This document shows positions 34,626 through 46,466 of a stretch of 64,000 nt of DNA, piece after piece. Below the pieces are notes generated by a model. It saw nothing but the letters and a program-made list of their open reading frames with translations, had not been told where the DNA came from and did not search any database. Each line of letters starts with the position of its first letter. The stretch's first letter is position 1. The stretch comes from Acanthochlamys bracteata. Its lineage: Eukaryota; Streptophyta; Magnoliopsida; Pandanales; Velloziaceae. The DNA is taken from positions 2,976,001-3,040,000 of the forward strand of contig CM034130.1 of the NCBI GenBank assembly GCA_019914995.1, read 5' to 3'. The position numbers were made by a program, and so were the translations under genes.

Positions 34626-34815
34626 TGTTGGGGAGATACAACACCGGAGGAGTTAACCAAGATAAGACACCTGAAGGGCTCGATCCATACACTAAAAAGC
34701 CCAATCTAACCCAAAAGCTTAAGCCAATAGGTTATGGAACTCTCTAATATATTAACCTCCTTCTCATCTTATCTTTATTCAATATGGGACTAATTTACTC
34801 ACTCTTAACCCAACA
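34626..34815 (-). repeat. TRIM LTR (5' LTR in element orientation)
   Basis: 190 bp, about 94 percent identical to the other LTR. The PBS lies immediately inside, at about 34612-34624. Confidence 0.9.
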
Positions 34816-34868
34816 ATATGAAATCCAGACTCCACTACAAACTAAGAAGCAAAACAATTATTTGTTAC

Positions 34869-35225
34869 CTCAACAGCGATCATAGTTCCATACGAATTAA
34901 ATAATCCAAGTAGCTGCGAGATATCGCAGCTCCGTGGGAGATTGCAAACGTAGAGCTCGCTAGGACTGCCTCCACCACCGGTCTCTGTTTCCTCCTCCAT
35001 CACCAAGACAGTTTCTACTTCTTCTTCTGCAACAGCGAACGATGGTAATTCTCTCCTTTGTTTGTTAGAGTAGAAGGGAAGAGTTTGAGACAAGAAAATG
35101 GAAAGAGGTAAGTAGCCGGTGACCGAGGGGTAGCGGTGGACGAGGAGGAGGTAAGTGTGCGGAGAGAGAAGGGGAAGGAGAGATTGGAGAGTATTATGGC
35201 GGAGGTGGTGGTTCACGGCGGCCAT
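34869..35225 (-). pseudogene. orphan first exon of a plastid RRM protein (At1g01080-like)
   Basis: An open exon of 119 codons from MAAVNHHLRHN to GTMIAVE, ending in a good donor (GAG|GTAACA, donor at 34868-34867). Residues 1 to about 70 look like a plastid transit peptide, followed by an acidic linker (AEEEVETVLVMEEETE) and the beginning of an RRM with the RNP2 strand ELYVCNLPRS. In chloroplast RNA-binding proteins of this type the exon is followed by the RNP1 half and a second RRM. None of that is found in the 2.4 kb to the EMC8/9 gene; the intron instead contains the TRIM. Either the rest was deleted, which makes this a truncated gene, or it is an assembly or translocation break. The exon itself has no stop or frameshift. 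Confidence 0.65.
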
Positions 35226-37105
35226 GGATGGCGGCGCCGGATTGAAGAAGGGATAAGGAAAGCAAAGCAACACCAGAAGAAGAGCGGGAGGGGAGCAAAA
35301 AGAACTAAAAAATCACAATTTATAGCTGAAGATTTTTAGACTAAATAATATTAAAAAAGTTTAATAAAAAATTATTTATTTAAAAAAATAATAGATCTTA
35401 CTGTTTATAGCTTTTTTATTTTCTTTCAATTTTTTATCAAAACTTTTCTAAATCAATTGTTTAAAATTTAAAATATTTAAACTAAGAAAAATAAAGTCGA
35501 CTTTTGAAAAACTTTAGAAGCTTTTATTTGTAAGGACTTGTTTTAATTAATAGAATGAAGTTTCATATAATTGAAGAATTTTGTAGAATATAGTTCACTA
35601 AAAAGTTGATTAGAAAAGTAAATTGAAATATAGAAATGAATTCGATTTTAGAATCTAATAGAAAAATGAGTTTGACAGAGTTAAAACGCACTCTAAAAAT
35701 AACTTTTACAAATAATTTAAAATATTTTTTAGAATTCATTTGAGAGTGCTTAAAAAATATTTCTGTACAAATTTTATTTTTGCAAACTTTCACAAAATAG
35801 TATATATTTCAAAAAATAATATATATATATATAGTTTATTTTTTTAAAAAAATTTTTAAATTATTATAAAATATTTATTAAAAATAAAAATTGAAATAAA
35901 AAAATTGCCAAACGACCTCTTAAGAGCCGAAATATTTGACTTGATGCAACCATCATAGTGAAAATCATATTAGCATGACCTTTGAGAGTACTTTTTAGAC
36001 ATAGTTTCAAAAATATTATGTACAGTATTCAATTGTTTTATTTAAAAGTATAGACAAAGTGATAAACTGTATGTCGTGAATTAATTATGCAGACTACTAA
36101 ATTTTTTTAAGTTTTGTTTTTTAGCTATTTCAAATATGCCTCTAGTGAACAATGAAAATTGGGGCAAACATGCTTCAAAACCATTGGTTTTGAGGATCTA
36201 ATTCTATTAAACTTTACCAACTACAGGTTAGAATGTCGTTATAATTCACATGCATTACAAGTAGTTCGATCGAAATTTCTGTAAATACATGAATATGTCC
36301 TTTACCTGCAAACATTAAAACAAGTCGTCTTCTTCTTGAACTTCAACTGTAAATTATTTATGCTTTACAATTATTATATATATATTTTTTAGAAATTAAG
36401 GAATATTTTTTTCGGATGAAGAAAAAAATAAGGTTAAACCGTACAAAAATATCCTTAGTGCGGCAGTAACGGTGCTGCTGTTCGCACTCACCTGGAAACA
36501 GAGTCCAGTGACGCGGGCCAGCTACTGAAATTCAGTTCATTGAACAGGCAACAACTAAAATTAATCAAAATTTTTTCTCTCTTCTCTGTCTTCAGACTTG
36601 TGATTTCAATTTGAAACCAAAATCCTTTCTTGGCACTTTGTGTTAACTATGGTCGATTGAGAACAAGCCAATTCAGTCTGAACTCTTGTCTTCATGCTGG
36701 ACAGTGGTGAAGCTTCTCAGCTTAGCTTCTTCTATCTTACCGTGAATTTTATCTCATTCACAACTTCAAAGAACTTAAATGATATGAAACAGCTTAACAT
36801 GCCTATTGACAGAGCTTCAAACAAGTTCTCAAATTGTTCAATTTTGATGTAGATTATAGAACAGAAATCACAATCAAATGATTTCAACAAGAAACCCATG
36901 TTACAGAAGAAATAGATCAGTCGATCTTGTAAAGAACTGTAAGTATATTTCTATTAGTAGTACGTATATCAAAGAATTACATTAATCAGTAGCCAAGAAC
37001 AAATTCATAGCACTTATAACTCAGTACAAATTTTCATCTCTCTTCTTATAAACATAGAACAAAAGAATCCAATCACTAAACACCAAGCTACCCCAAAACT
37101 TGTGA
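35226..37105. other. intergenic
   Basis: The RRM exon's promoter side, then AT-rich DNA. Fragments resembling the small AT-rich MITE family occur at 35340-35520 and 35750-35930. A short GC-rich patch (36455-36525, gtgcggcagtaacggtgctgctg) stands out but encodes nothing I recognise. The stretch 36900-37105 is the 3' UTR side of the small-protein gene. Confidence 0.5.
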
Positions 37106-37351
37106 TCAGTAAATAACAACAGTCTCGAAGCAATTGATCCCATCAAACTCCGGCGCAAACCAGACTCTACTACTTCTCTGTGCAGCAGAAGCTTCCTTCT
37201 TTGGCACTGCTGCATCTCCAACGTTAGCTTCTTCTCTCAGCACCGCGGTTTGAGCTTGTGGTGCCTTCTTGAAGCTGAAGCTTGTAAACCAAGACCCAGA
37301 GATTTCAGCAGGGCCAGAACTCATGATCGACATAGCAAGAAGCTTATCCAT
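37106..37351 (-). CDS. small plant-specific protein, tandem copy 1
   Basis: An intronless frame of 81 residues starting MDKLLAMSIMSSGPAEI and ending FDGINCFETVVIY. I do not recognise a named family. It is paralogous to the gene 1.1 kb upstream: both share MDKLLA-SIM-SGPAEI at the N-terminus, a TSF-F motif near residue 25 and PxFDG-NCFETVV at the C-terminus, with a variable Lys/Arg/Ala-rich middle. There is no clear signal peptide or membrane span, though the start is mildly hydrophobic. The next-upstream codon in frame is TTG, so this ATG is the natural start. Conservation of both ends with a divergent middle argues for a real coding gene. Possible roles (small stress-responsive or regulatory protein) are speculation. 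Confidence 0.75.
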   Translation of the reverse strand: MDKLLAMSIMSSGPAEISGSWFTSFSFKKAPQAQTAVLREEANVGDAAVPKKEASAAQRSSRVWFAPEFDGINCFETVVIY

Positions 37352-38436
37352 TGACAAGCAGAAGAATCAGAAGAACGCCAAAAGCAAAGTCAAAGATTGA
37401 TTTTAGTGTTTGGACTTCGGAGATTTGTGTGTTTGTTGATGAGAAGGAGGTAGGGGAATGGTATTTAAAGAGAAGAAAGGAGAAGACTCGTTTTTAGAGA
37501 CCAGTCTTCCACCGGTTAGTTCCAGTGTGTTTCCGAATAGTTTAGACAGATTCGGTCCAATATTTCATGCGCGATTTTGAAGAGTCTGGAGTAGTCTTGT
37601 TTTTGTTGAGTGGGGTTGGGTTGAGTAGATGACCGTTCGAGTTGCTCGACAGTTGGTTCTATTCTAGTGTGAAAATTCGCGCCCCCAGGCACGCTCTCAA
37701 ATTGAACGGTTGTAAAGGCCCGTTTAAAAGTTATTATAAAAATTATTTTGTAAATAAAAAAATATTTTTATATTTTTAAAAATAAAATAATACAATTTTA
37801 TAACATTATTTTTATATTTTTAAAATTTTAGTAAATTATATATTATTATAAAAGTTTATTATATAATATGAATTGAGAAAATAAGAAACAGAACGTATTT
37901 CCGAACGCGCCTGGTTCGACGCGGTTGAACGTGTTTTTAAATAAATCCATCCATTTGAACGCGTGAAGTTGTGCCACTTGTTCGACGCGGTTGGTTACTA
38001 GAACAAGACTTCAACATCTTTTCTTTCGTTTTCTTTTGGGTTGTTTTTGTTTTTTAAACGAAGTTGATTTAAATGAGATTTTAATTCGATGTGGTTATCG
38101 TGGGTGGCGTAACAACCGGGAGTGGATGCAGAAAGAATAAACCGTGAATATTATTTCACGTTTACAAACATTTTTGAAAAAAAGCGAAAAAAAAGACATT
38201 CTTCATGCTCATTTCGCTAAAAAGTCTTTCTTTTTTTTAAAAAAATTTGGTTACTCCAAAAATCTCGTGTTGTAGCGAAAGAAACAAACTACAAAATTTT
38301 CCACCGCGAGTTCTTAGCAAACAATTTGAAACTAACTTTCAAACAAGATCAAGAAAAAGTATTTGCTAATTACTCCACAGGAATTACATCTTGTAGTGAT
38401 CATAGAGAAAAAATAAGAACAGAAAAGGATTTCCGT
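37352..38436. other. intergenic between the tandem small-protein genes
   Basis: Promoter region of copy 1 and 3' side of copy 2. It contains a short duplicated word, gttcgacgcggttg, at about 37915 and 37979, each followed by different sequence, inside a locally GC-richer patch (37895-37995). AT-rich DNA otherwise. Confidence 0.5.
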
Positions 38437-38685
38437 TTAATTGGAGACAACAGTCTCGAAACAATTGAGCCCATCGAACTCCAGAGCCAACCAAGCACCT
38501 CCCGGCTTCCGTGAACCAGTCTCCTTCTCCGGCATCGTCGATGGTCGCCGCTGTTCATTTCCAGCTTGCTTCCTGACATTCTTCTGCAACGATGCCTTGT
38601 TGTCGAAGTTGAAACTCGTCATCCATGGCCCAAAGATCTCTGCTGGGCCGGAGCACATGATCGATATCGCCAGTAACTTGTCCAT
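38437..38685 (-). CDS. small plant-specific protein, tandem copy 2
   Basis: An intronless frame of 82 residues starting MDKLLAISIMCSGPAEI and ending FDGLNCFETVVSN, about half identical to the copy at 37106 and with the same three conserved blocks. The middle is rich in Lys, Arg, Gln and Pro (NVRKQAGNEQRRPS). The same strand, size and spacing point to a tandem duplication. No TM segment or known domain. Function unknown to me; real gene likely because the conserved blocks survive while intergenic DNA does not align. Confidence 0.75.
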   Translation of the reverse strand: MDKLLAISIMCSGPAEIFGPWMTSFNFDNKASLQKNVRKQAGNEQRRPSTMPEKETGSRKPGGAWLALEFDGLNCFETVVSN

Positions 38686-39889
38686 CTGAAGAAGCAAGCA
38701 ATTTCACAAGCAAATCTTCTCTGAAATCAGAATTTTTTGAGAACCGATTTTTTACTTATATAGACGAAAAAACACGAAAAATTGGGACAGATTGTTCATC
38801 CCGAGACGAGAGAAAGGGATAGGGTTGTTGCGTTCGTTGTTGGACTTTGTGTGGAATTTAAAACATTAGGGGACCGGTTCTCAAGTCGTTGGAATTTAAA
38901 TGGAGCGTGGGCGTAGTTATATTTACAAAATTAGGTAAATAAAATGGAGTATTTGCAAGCCCATATTTCATCGAAGGCTCATAAAATGGAGCGTGGGCCG
39001 GTCGTTTACGAGTATAAATATGTTTAGCTAAACTTTAAATTTAAAATTTTTGAACGAAAATTATTATTTATATATTTTAATTAAAAAAACAGTTGTTGAA
39101 TTTTTAATTAAAAAGCTATTTTTTTTAAATTTTATTTGGATAAATTTTACTTTTTAAAAATTTTTCGTAAACAAAAATTGAAAATATGTTTGACTAAATT
39201 TGTACTTATAAATAAATAAGATATATAATAACTGAAATATTCTTAGATATATAATAATTGATATGTTGTTAAAATTTTGAATTCCATTCATATTTATTTA
39301 ATTTTTTTAATTTAATACTTTTATAACATAATAAATTTTTAGTAATACTTTCTTATAATAATATTATTATAAATTGTAATTAATTTATAATTATATTTTG
39401 TTAATTAGTTTGAAATATATAAACATACTATTATTTATATATAATAATAAAGAATGATTAATATATTGGGAGGAATGAATAACTAAATACAGCTATATAT
39501 TAACGAGTTCATTCCAATACACTTGACAAAAAATAATAGTGCTTATTTTGAAGTATAAGAAAAAGAAGAGCCCATGTTTCTACATTTGATACCTATAACA
39601 CACATGAAATTGGTACAAGTAAGCTTGCATTCAACTTCCAACTCTTCAAGTATAAAATGGTCTCAACGAAAGTGTACATTCGATAACAATTTACAACTTC
39701 ACTCAAGACCATTCATACTCAATATGAAACCTTCAACAAACTATATGCTATATTCCAAACCAATTCGGCCACAAAAATTATAACACATTCCAAGATATTG
39801 CTTTACATATGATCAATGTTTCAGCTACATTACAAACCAATATTGCTTACATTCTCAGAACAAGCACTGCAACTACACTAACAAGAATT
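38686..39889. other. intergenic
   Basis: AT-rich from 38990 to 39480. No gene or clear repeat beyond the upstream region of the small-protein gene (38686-38900). The stretch 39560-39889 may hold the decayed tail of the kinase pseudogene but is not alignable by eye. Confidence 0.45.
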
Positions 39890-40313
39890 GTAGTTAAGTA
39901 ATACATTGCTTGCTTTGATGTTTTTTTGAATTATATGAGGTGTTGAATGGTGATGAAGGTATCTGCATAAGAACAACTATTAGTAATGCATCCTATCACC
40001 CTTATGCATGGACATCTCATTGAAAAGATGATTCTTATTAGAAAACTTACACAACCCCTTCAACAGCTCTAATTGCAATTTTCATTCTTCCGCTCCAGTC
40101 CAAAAGGACTCTCCTGAATGCTGTCCATGAGCAAGCTCATATTTGGCATGTAATCATATATTATGAGATGCTCATGTCCTTCCGCACAGAACCCACATAC
40201 TTTCAGAAGACTGGAGCGGAACACTTTTAAGCCTAACTGTTTAAGAATTCGACTTCAACCGCAAATTCCATTTCAGCTTTGTTGCTCCATACTTTCAATC
40301 TTTTAACTGCAAT
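39890..40313 (-). pseudogene. PTI1-like protein kinase pseudogene (fragment)
   Basis: On the minus strand three coding pieces follow in kinase order: IAVKRLKVWSNKAEMEFAVE (VAVK lysine motif, 40313 down to about 40240), then VCGFCAEGHEHLIIYDYMPN (about 40130-40200) and LLDWSGRMKIAIRAVEGVV, and after a short intron YLHHHSTPHIIQKNIKA (about 39905-39965). These match the receptor-like cytoplasmic kinases of the PTI1-like type. The pieces are in different frames with stops between them, the catalytic loop HRDIK reads QKNIK, and the DFG and APE regions are absent. Upstream N-terminal coding is missing, though 40945-41230 resembles a 5' UTR exon with a donor, possibly this gene's relic. It is clearly dead. 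Confidence 0.75.
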
Positions 40314-42627
40314 CTACATGCAGAATAAATTGAATTTTTCCATCAAACCTTCAAAGAATGATCCAGTTATGATAAAACTACAACAGCTTGAAAGAATGTA
40401 CCAAGATGAACTCTTCAGAATCATAGAACGAACTCAACTTTCTAGAATCTATTTGAATGAAACCATTTCAAAATCAAAACCATATTCTATTTGCTTCATT
40501 CCATCAAACAAGTAAGGGGAAAAACAAAATAAATCAAACTCATGACAAACAAAGAACAAAACATTTGGGAGAAGAAAAGTAATACCAATCTGAACCATTC
40601 TTGCAGCAAAAAGAGTATAGATCCACTGATTAATCTCAATCTTCTGAAACAGATAGATCTAAATAAAATTCTGAGTTCTTATCCAACAATTCTCTTCTTT
40701 CTCTATCTACAAAATCCTTCTGTTACAAAAATAATGAAATCAAGAGCAACAATGAAATCATGGCTTATGTATTCAAATCTGAGATCAACTTAAACAACTC
40801 CAAATGTATAAAGATCTGGAATACTCTAAATTAAAACACGAAAACAACACCAAATAAACACAAATTATTACCTATCCGCTAGATCAAATCATCGAAAAAG
40901 TTTAGATATCATAAGAACAGAGATGGATCAAGAGATTTTGTTTACCATTTGCGTTACTGATTTTTCGGAGAAGACGGTAGCCAACACTAATAGCATAAGT
41001 GGAGAGAAATAGCGGTGGATAACTGCTGTGAAGATAGCCCGCGATTAGAGTTTCGAGACTCTCTCGAGTTCGTTGAGTACAAATTAAAGGTTTAGAGATA
41101 GCAGCGCTGGGGAGAAGACGGAAAGAGAAGAATACTACAAAGATCAGTGTCGGAGACGGAGAGATCGAAAGAAGGGATCGGAGGGAGCGGGGCAGCGGAG
41201 AGAAGCCAAGCGAGAGAATTCGAGAGAGTGTGAGAAATGAAAAATAATGATAGAATAAAGAGGGTAGGAGGATTTATGATATATGTAATTTCGTTAACTT
41301 AATATGGGCAAATATGTCATTCCAATCCCCGGCGAAAGAGCCTCGCGCTGCTTTTTGAAAAAGCATCAATCTGATGTTTTTTTTTTAAGGAGAAAGAAAC
41401 TGCTTATTTCTAGCAGAAGCTGGTATTGCCAAACACTCAAAATACTGTTGAGTGTTTTTTCTTTTTTTTTAAAATAAAAAAAAAGTACTCCGCAACATGT
41501 CCTATATATAAATTTTTTTATATAAAAGTTCTATGTTGTAAATTATTTGTGTATTTGAAATTGAAATGTGAATGGTTAATGAGTGCTGGAGAAGTGAAGT
41601 GGAAGGATAACATTATTTTGAAACAGGAGTGACACGTAAAGGCCGCCGTTGGTCTTCTATTGAAGTTGTTGACCAATTATTATATGAGAACAAAGAGGGC
41701 TTGTTTAAATTCTGAAACAAACAAAGACCAGCTTTTATTTTCTTTCTGAAGTCTCCTTCGTGGCGAAACAAGTAGGTTAGGAAATTTATTATGCTACCTA
41801 CCTTGTTTGTAGTAACAAAAATTGATTCTTCCGTGTTGGTTGAACCTACGTAATCAACTTTTAAAAAAAAGATGAATTAAGTTGATACTTAAATTATTAT
41901 ATAGTTTTTCTATAAAATTTCATCATTATAGTCGACTGAAAAAATGGAGTTTTTTGAACACAGACATTAATTTCAACAAAGAGTTTTTAGTCGGCCGCGG
42001 CTTTGAACAGAAAGGCCCGTATATATGACAATTTAGTTCAAACAACTTAGCAGGTAAATCAAGCACACACTACACTATTCATTTAGTGATTTAGCAAATA
42101 AATTTATCTAACTTATAAAACTTTTCGTTAAAAGTAAAATTTACTAATCATGATTTAGAGAGCTACAATAGGTAGATAAAATGCTTAACCAAGCACATTT
42201 GTGTTTAACTGGCTCTCTTTTAGAAATGAACCCACAGCGGTCTGCTAACACTCTTGCTTACTGCTACAAACAGTAGCATCTTTACAAGATCATACACCGG
42301 AGAAATCTTAGCTAAGTCTACCTCAACAAGTGCAGCTAGCACGTACAACTTGTATGTTTGCTATAGCTCTAGTTTACAACTCAGATCTGTCTCACGAGTT
42401 TGTATTTTTAGTTTGATTCAAGTGAGAAGATCAGAAGGATGCCAATGATGTGAACTTGATGAGCTTGGGCAAAAATTAGAGGATTGGAGCAACATGTAAA
42501 TCTTTTTAATCTTTTCCTTTTTTAAAAAGAAACTTTTTGTGATCTTTTCTTTTCTTTTTTTCGTCATCTGTTCTTGCTTTTTATACATTTCTTGTATAGC
42601 TGTCAGCTCTCATGCTTTTTATACCTC
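40314..42627. other. intergenic with a GC-rich UTR-like block
   Basis: The stretch 40945-41230 is GC-rich and purine-biased (pyrimidine-rich on the minus strand, as in plant 5' UTRs) and ends in CAAATG|GTAAAC on the minus strand, so it may be the promoter/5' UTR exon of the decayed kinase. The rest (41240-42620) shows only short open frames and AT-rich tracts. Confidence 0.4.
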
Positions 42628-43985
42628 GTCGCTGGAATCATGACTGCACTCAGTAGTAGGAAACGTCGATACTCTGTCAGAGCGACATGGATGCCTCAAG
42701 GTAGTTATCATAGTTTTATTTATATTGCATTTCTCTTTTTTGGTATTGTTTAAAAATGTTGGCGGAGAAGTGCTGGTCCACATAAGCTAATATGTTAGAC
42801 AAACTTAGGCGAAGACTTAAGAAATATAGAGAAAGATAAAAGAACTATTATACGATTTGTCAATGACCACAGGTTTTATGAGCTCTATAATTTGTATTCA
42901 AAATGTTGATTTTTGTGTTTTCCTTAAATAATCACTTCATAATTTAGTGCAACTCTTGGTGGTGTATTGGACCAATGCTATTAATACACAAAAATAGTAG
43001 TATCTGGACTTTCTGATGCTAGTTTGGTATTGATCCATGATTATCTACTTGTGCAGTATATGAAAACTTCTGTTCGCTATAGATCACGCTTAATCTTTTT
43101 TTGTTCATTGCAGTGTCACATTAAGGGTATCATGAGTTTTCTTCAAAGACTCAAATGTACTTCTCGACTGCTATAGCAACTTAGGATGCAAAGTTCTATG
43201 TAAAAGCAGATGATGATGTGCATGCTAATCTTGGTTAGTGAGTTTAATAAAACTGGTTATTGCTTGACCTTAATTTGAGAAGCATAACTTTAAATTTACA
43301 ATAGACATACTCGTTTCTATCCTACAGCATCATAGATCTAAACCACGCATATATATAAGCTAATATGAAATCTGGACCGGTTCTAACAAAGAATATGAGT
43401 GCCCTTTCTGAGTTCTCTATCTACAATTTTTAAATCCTTGGCTTTTTTGATAGATATGCTTACCTTCAAGAGGAGTCAAATACAATTGAACTTTGAGTAA
43501 TGGAAATTTAGAGAGGGAAACAGGTGTTTCTGACAAGCAACTAGCCACTATTTCTAAGGATTTGGCCACGTACATTTCTGTCAATAGGTAAGCTAGCATT
43601 CGCATTACTGAACAATGCAGCTTTCTTCTTTCATTAAACATCCAGGTTTGTAGGTATACTGCAACGATATGCTAATGAAGTTGTTTCCTTGGGTAGTCTT
43701 GATGTTGAGGTCATAGATGAAAGGAGCTTCTGTTATGGAACTCCTCCAAGTTAGATTTCTCTAGTTGTTTTCGTCTTGTGTAAGAAAAGGGACGTGTGTA
43801 ATAATTATAGTGATTTCCAAGTCAGTGCTTAACTATATAAGAAGACTATGATTTTGTTATTTCCAATTATATCTGAAGCGATCGATCCATGGGTCTCTTA
43901 TCATATGACGGTATTCTCAAGTTTCGTCTTATTTGTTAAATCCTCTGTGTTGCAGAATGTAAATGGAAAGCACAAGAGAATGGAG
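42628..43985 (+). pseudogene. beta-1,3-galactosyltransferase (GT31) pseudogene
   Basis: Pieces of the Galactosyl_T domain occur in order on the plus strand: VAGIMTALSSRKRRYSVRAT then WMPQG (42630-42705), GYHEFSSKTQMYFSTA with DAKFYVKADDDVHANL (about 43125-43235, keeping the DDD metal-binding motif), HRSKPRIYI and SGPVLTKN (43330-43400), ATISKDLATYISVN (43545-43590), YANEVVSLGS with DVEVIDERSF and YGTPP (43660-43755), and ECKWKAQENG (about 43955). Several pieces have canonical intron edges around them, so it derives from a spliced gene, not a retrocopy. Internal stops and frame changes separate or interrupt the blocks, and the N-terminal membrane anchor is not seen. The functional family adds galactose to Golgi glycans or arabinogalactan proteins. 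Confidence 0.8.
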
Positions 43986-46198
43986 GGGAAGGAAAAACGA
44001 TTCCTGTGCATGTTGTGTTTGGATTTCAATGTACTGTTGATAGAAGAGATGGAATGGGAGAAGTAGGGGAGGAAAGAATCTACTGTATAGGAGTAGAATC
44101 ATTACACTCTAAATCGGGATGGAACGGGGGAGACGGAATCGCTGGCGCTAGAATTTTCTCATTCCTACCCCTGCGTTTTCGCTCCCGCGCTCTTCCCGAT
44201 CGCTGCCGCACTCTCCGTGATAGCTCTCGCTCCTGTTTGTCGGCGATTAGCCTTCGCTGCGATAAATCGGCACAGATCGACATCTGTCTATTCTCCGCAC
44301 TCGCTCCATCCACCCACCCTCCACCCATTCGTTGGTATTCCGTCTTCGGTAGACCTCGGTTTCTCTTCATTCTCCAATTATAGCTAGATCTATTTTTTTC
44401 TCTCTAATTTCTTTTTCTTCTTTTTGAATTTATTAGTTTCTCAGAATCTCAGATCTGAACTATTATGATTACAGAGAATGAAGCTTTGGTAGCTCTGATT
44501 CGATATTTGTTGTTGCGAGGAGATGGGTGAAGGTGGAGGGTTTCAGCTTGGGACATGGGAGCATTGAGTCTCTCTATTGTTTCTTCTGTCTCAATCGTGA
44601 TCTGCAACAAGGCACTCATCAGTTCTCTTAGATTCACCTTTGGTACATGATCTTCTTTTTTTTTCTTTTTTGTTCTTGCTGAAATCGTGAGGATGTTTGA
44701 TTTCATTTTTGTGCTGATTGGTTAGTTATAACGAGAAATAGGTAGATTGAGCAGCTGCTGTTTTGAATTCGATAAAATTATTTTTACATATTTCCGAGGT
44801 CATTAAACTGATCATTGTCCTAAAGCAATAGAGTCTGATTGTTGTAAGATGCAAGGAGATCTTGGAAGTGTTTAGGGATGAGGGAAGAAAGTGTAGATTG
44901 TGATTATCTGTAGTAGAGCAAGCTAGTTTTTCAATAAAGATCACAGATTCTATTTGTATGATCTATTTTTTGGGGGGTTGTACATTATCTGGTCGACACA
45001 ATGAAAAGTCTTTGTAGATTCTGTGAGAGGCTTTGGATTTTCTGAATTGAAATTGTGGAATTGTTGTTAGTGGGGCATGAAACATCTCATCAGACTATAA
45101 GTATTGAAAGGTTCTTCTTAGTACTCGACATGTTTGGAAAGTACAACAACTTTTCCATTTATCTCCTTAGAGGCGTCATACTCTTCAAAGGAGACATATA
45201 AGACGTGACAGACTTTGTTAATTAATTATTTCTGCTTGATTTACTTTCAGTTGCCTTACTGATGGGATTTTAACATGAACTTTATCTATGAATTCGGTTG
45301 GTGTGACCATTTTTTAGAATTTAAAGATTTTAAGAATCTTGCTTCTGATTCTAACAAGCTTTGTATATTAGTGTTAATAATTTCGACTAGTTATGTAGCT
45401 ACTTCCATCTGAACATAATATATTGCAAAGAAAACTTGCATGCATTTTAGTTACTAACCATCTTGTTGATTGCATGCTTTCGAATATTCAGAAGTTTTCT
45501 TCTTTTAGCTTGTTGATTATTGTCAAAAATAATGAGTCTCATTCTCATGATTTGTAGCTACAAAAATCTAGAAAATGCATGTATCATTTGGTCGACTGGC
45601 TGCTGGGTGTTTATTAAAAGTCTAATCTTTGTATCATTCTCAATGCTGGTTTAAGAGGGTAACTTTTTTTTTTGTGTTGAAGGTTTTAAGATGTTGGATT
45701 CTCTTATAACTACTTCTTCAATTCTAGTGGATAATTTACACCTTTTAAATGCTTGATATGTACCACTTTAATCTTTATGCTTCCTGGCCTATTTGTTCTT
45801 AATACTACTGTACATCAGTAACTTATTAACTGATGGTAGTGCCAGCTACTAAGAATAACTTATTTTTTCTCATAACTTTTAGTTGATGTGAATGTATTTG
45901 TTATATTTAGTGGTTGTGCCTGACGACATCAAGTGTAGCTCTGTACTCTTTTGGATAATATGAGACATATATGTCATTGTTCTTCTTGACAACTGATTTG
46001 ATGTGTCAGCATACTTTCTTAAACATTATAACACTTCTGATTCTGTAGAATTCTTTCGAATGTGTTGTAGAACATAATGTTGTAAATTGTGTTATTTTAT
46101 CTTATATTTTGTTGATGAATCTGTTGTTTCTCTAGAAATTTCTTTAGCATCAATCTAGTAGCTTGATAATTTTGACTATATGACTTCATAACTTGCAG
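43986..46198. other. region between two pseudogenes, with a UTR-like GC-rich block
   Basis: The stretch 44100-44370 is GC-richer and pyrimidine-rich in its second half and could be a promoter/5' UTR relic. From 44700 to 46198 the texture is T-rich on the plus strand, as in a plant intron, and ends in a good acceptor (cttgcag at 46192-46198) before the RPL8 exon. No coding exon is recognised. Confidence 0.4.

Positions 46199-46466
<268 letters not shown>

Larger units (their letters stand above)
34007..34815 (-). mobile_element. TRIM (terminal-repeat retrotransposon in miniature), structurally whole, non-coding
   Basis: An 809-bp element with two 190-bp LTRs, each bounded by TG...CA, flanked by a perfect 5-bp target duplication ATATG (34002-34006 and 34816-34820). 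Orientation is minus: the primer-binding site TGGTATCAGAGCC (complementary to initiator tRNA-Met 3' end) follows the right-hand LTR, and a purine tract (GAGGAGGAGA) precedes the left-hand one. The 429-bp interior has no ORF, so it is non-autonomous. The LTRs differ at about 11 of 190 sites, all transitions, suggesting an age of a few million years. It lies in the intron that follows the RRM exon. Confidence 0.92.

Noticed and set aside
35226-35273. Upstream extension of the RRM exon from a GTG codon
   Set aside because: Not an ATG; the ATG at 35225 gives a normal transit peptide.
40279-40793. Plus-strand open frames of 78 and 83 codons near the kinase relic
   Set aside because: One is antisense to kinase coding pieces; the other is Asn/Lys/Ser-rich AT-driven sequence with no motif.
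44080-44370. Arg-rich 96-codon minus-strand frame and overlapping 125-codon plus-strand frame
   Set aside because: Low-complexity translation of a GC-rich UTR-like block; neither resembles a protein I know.
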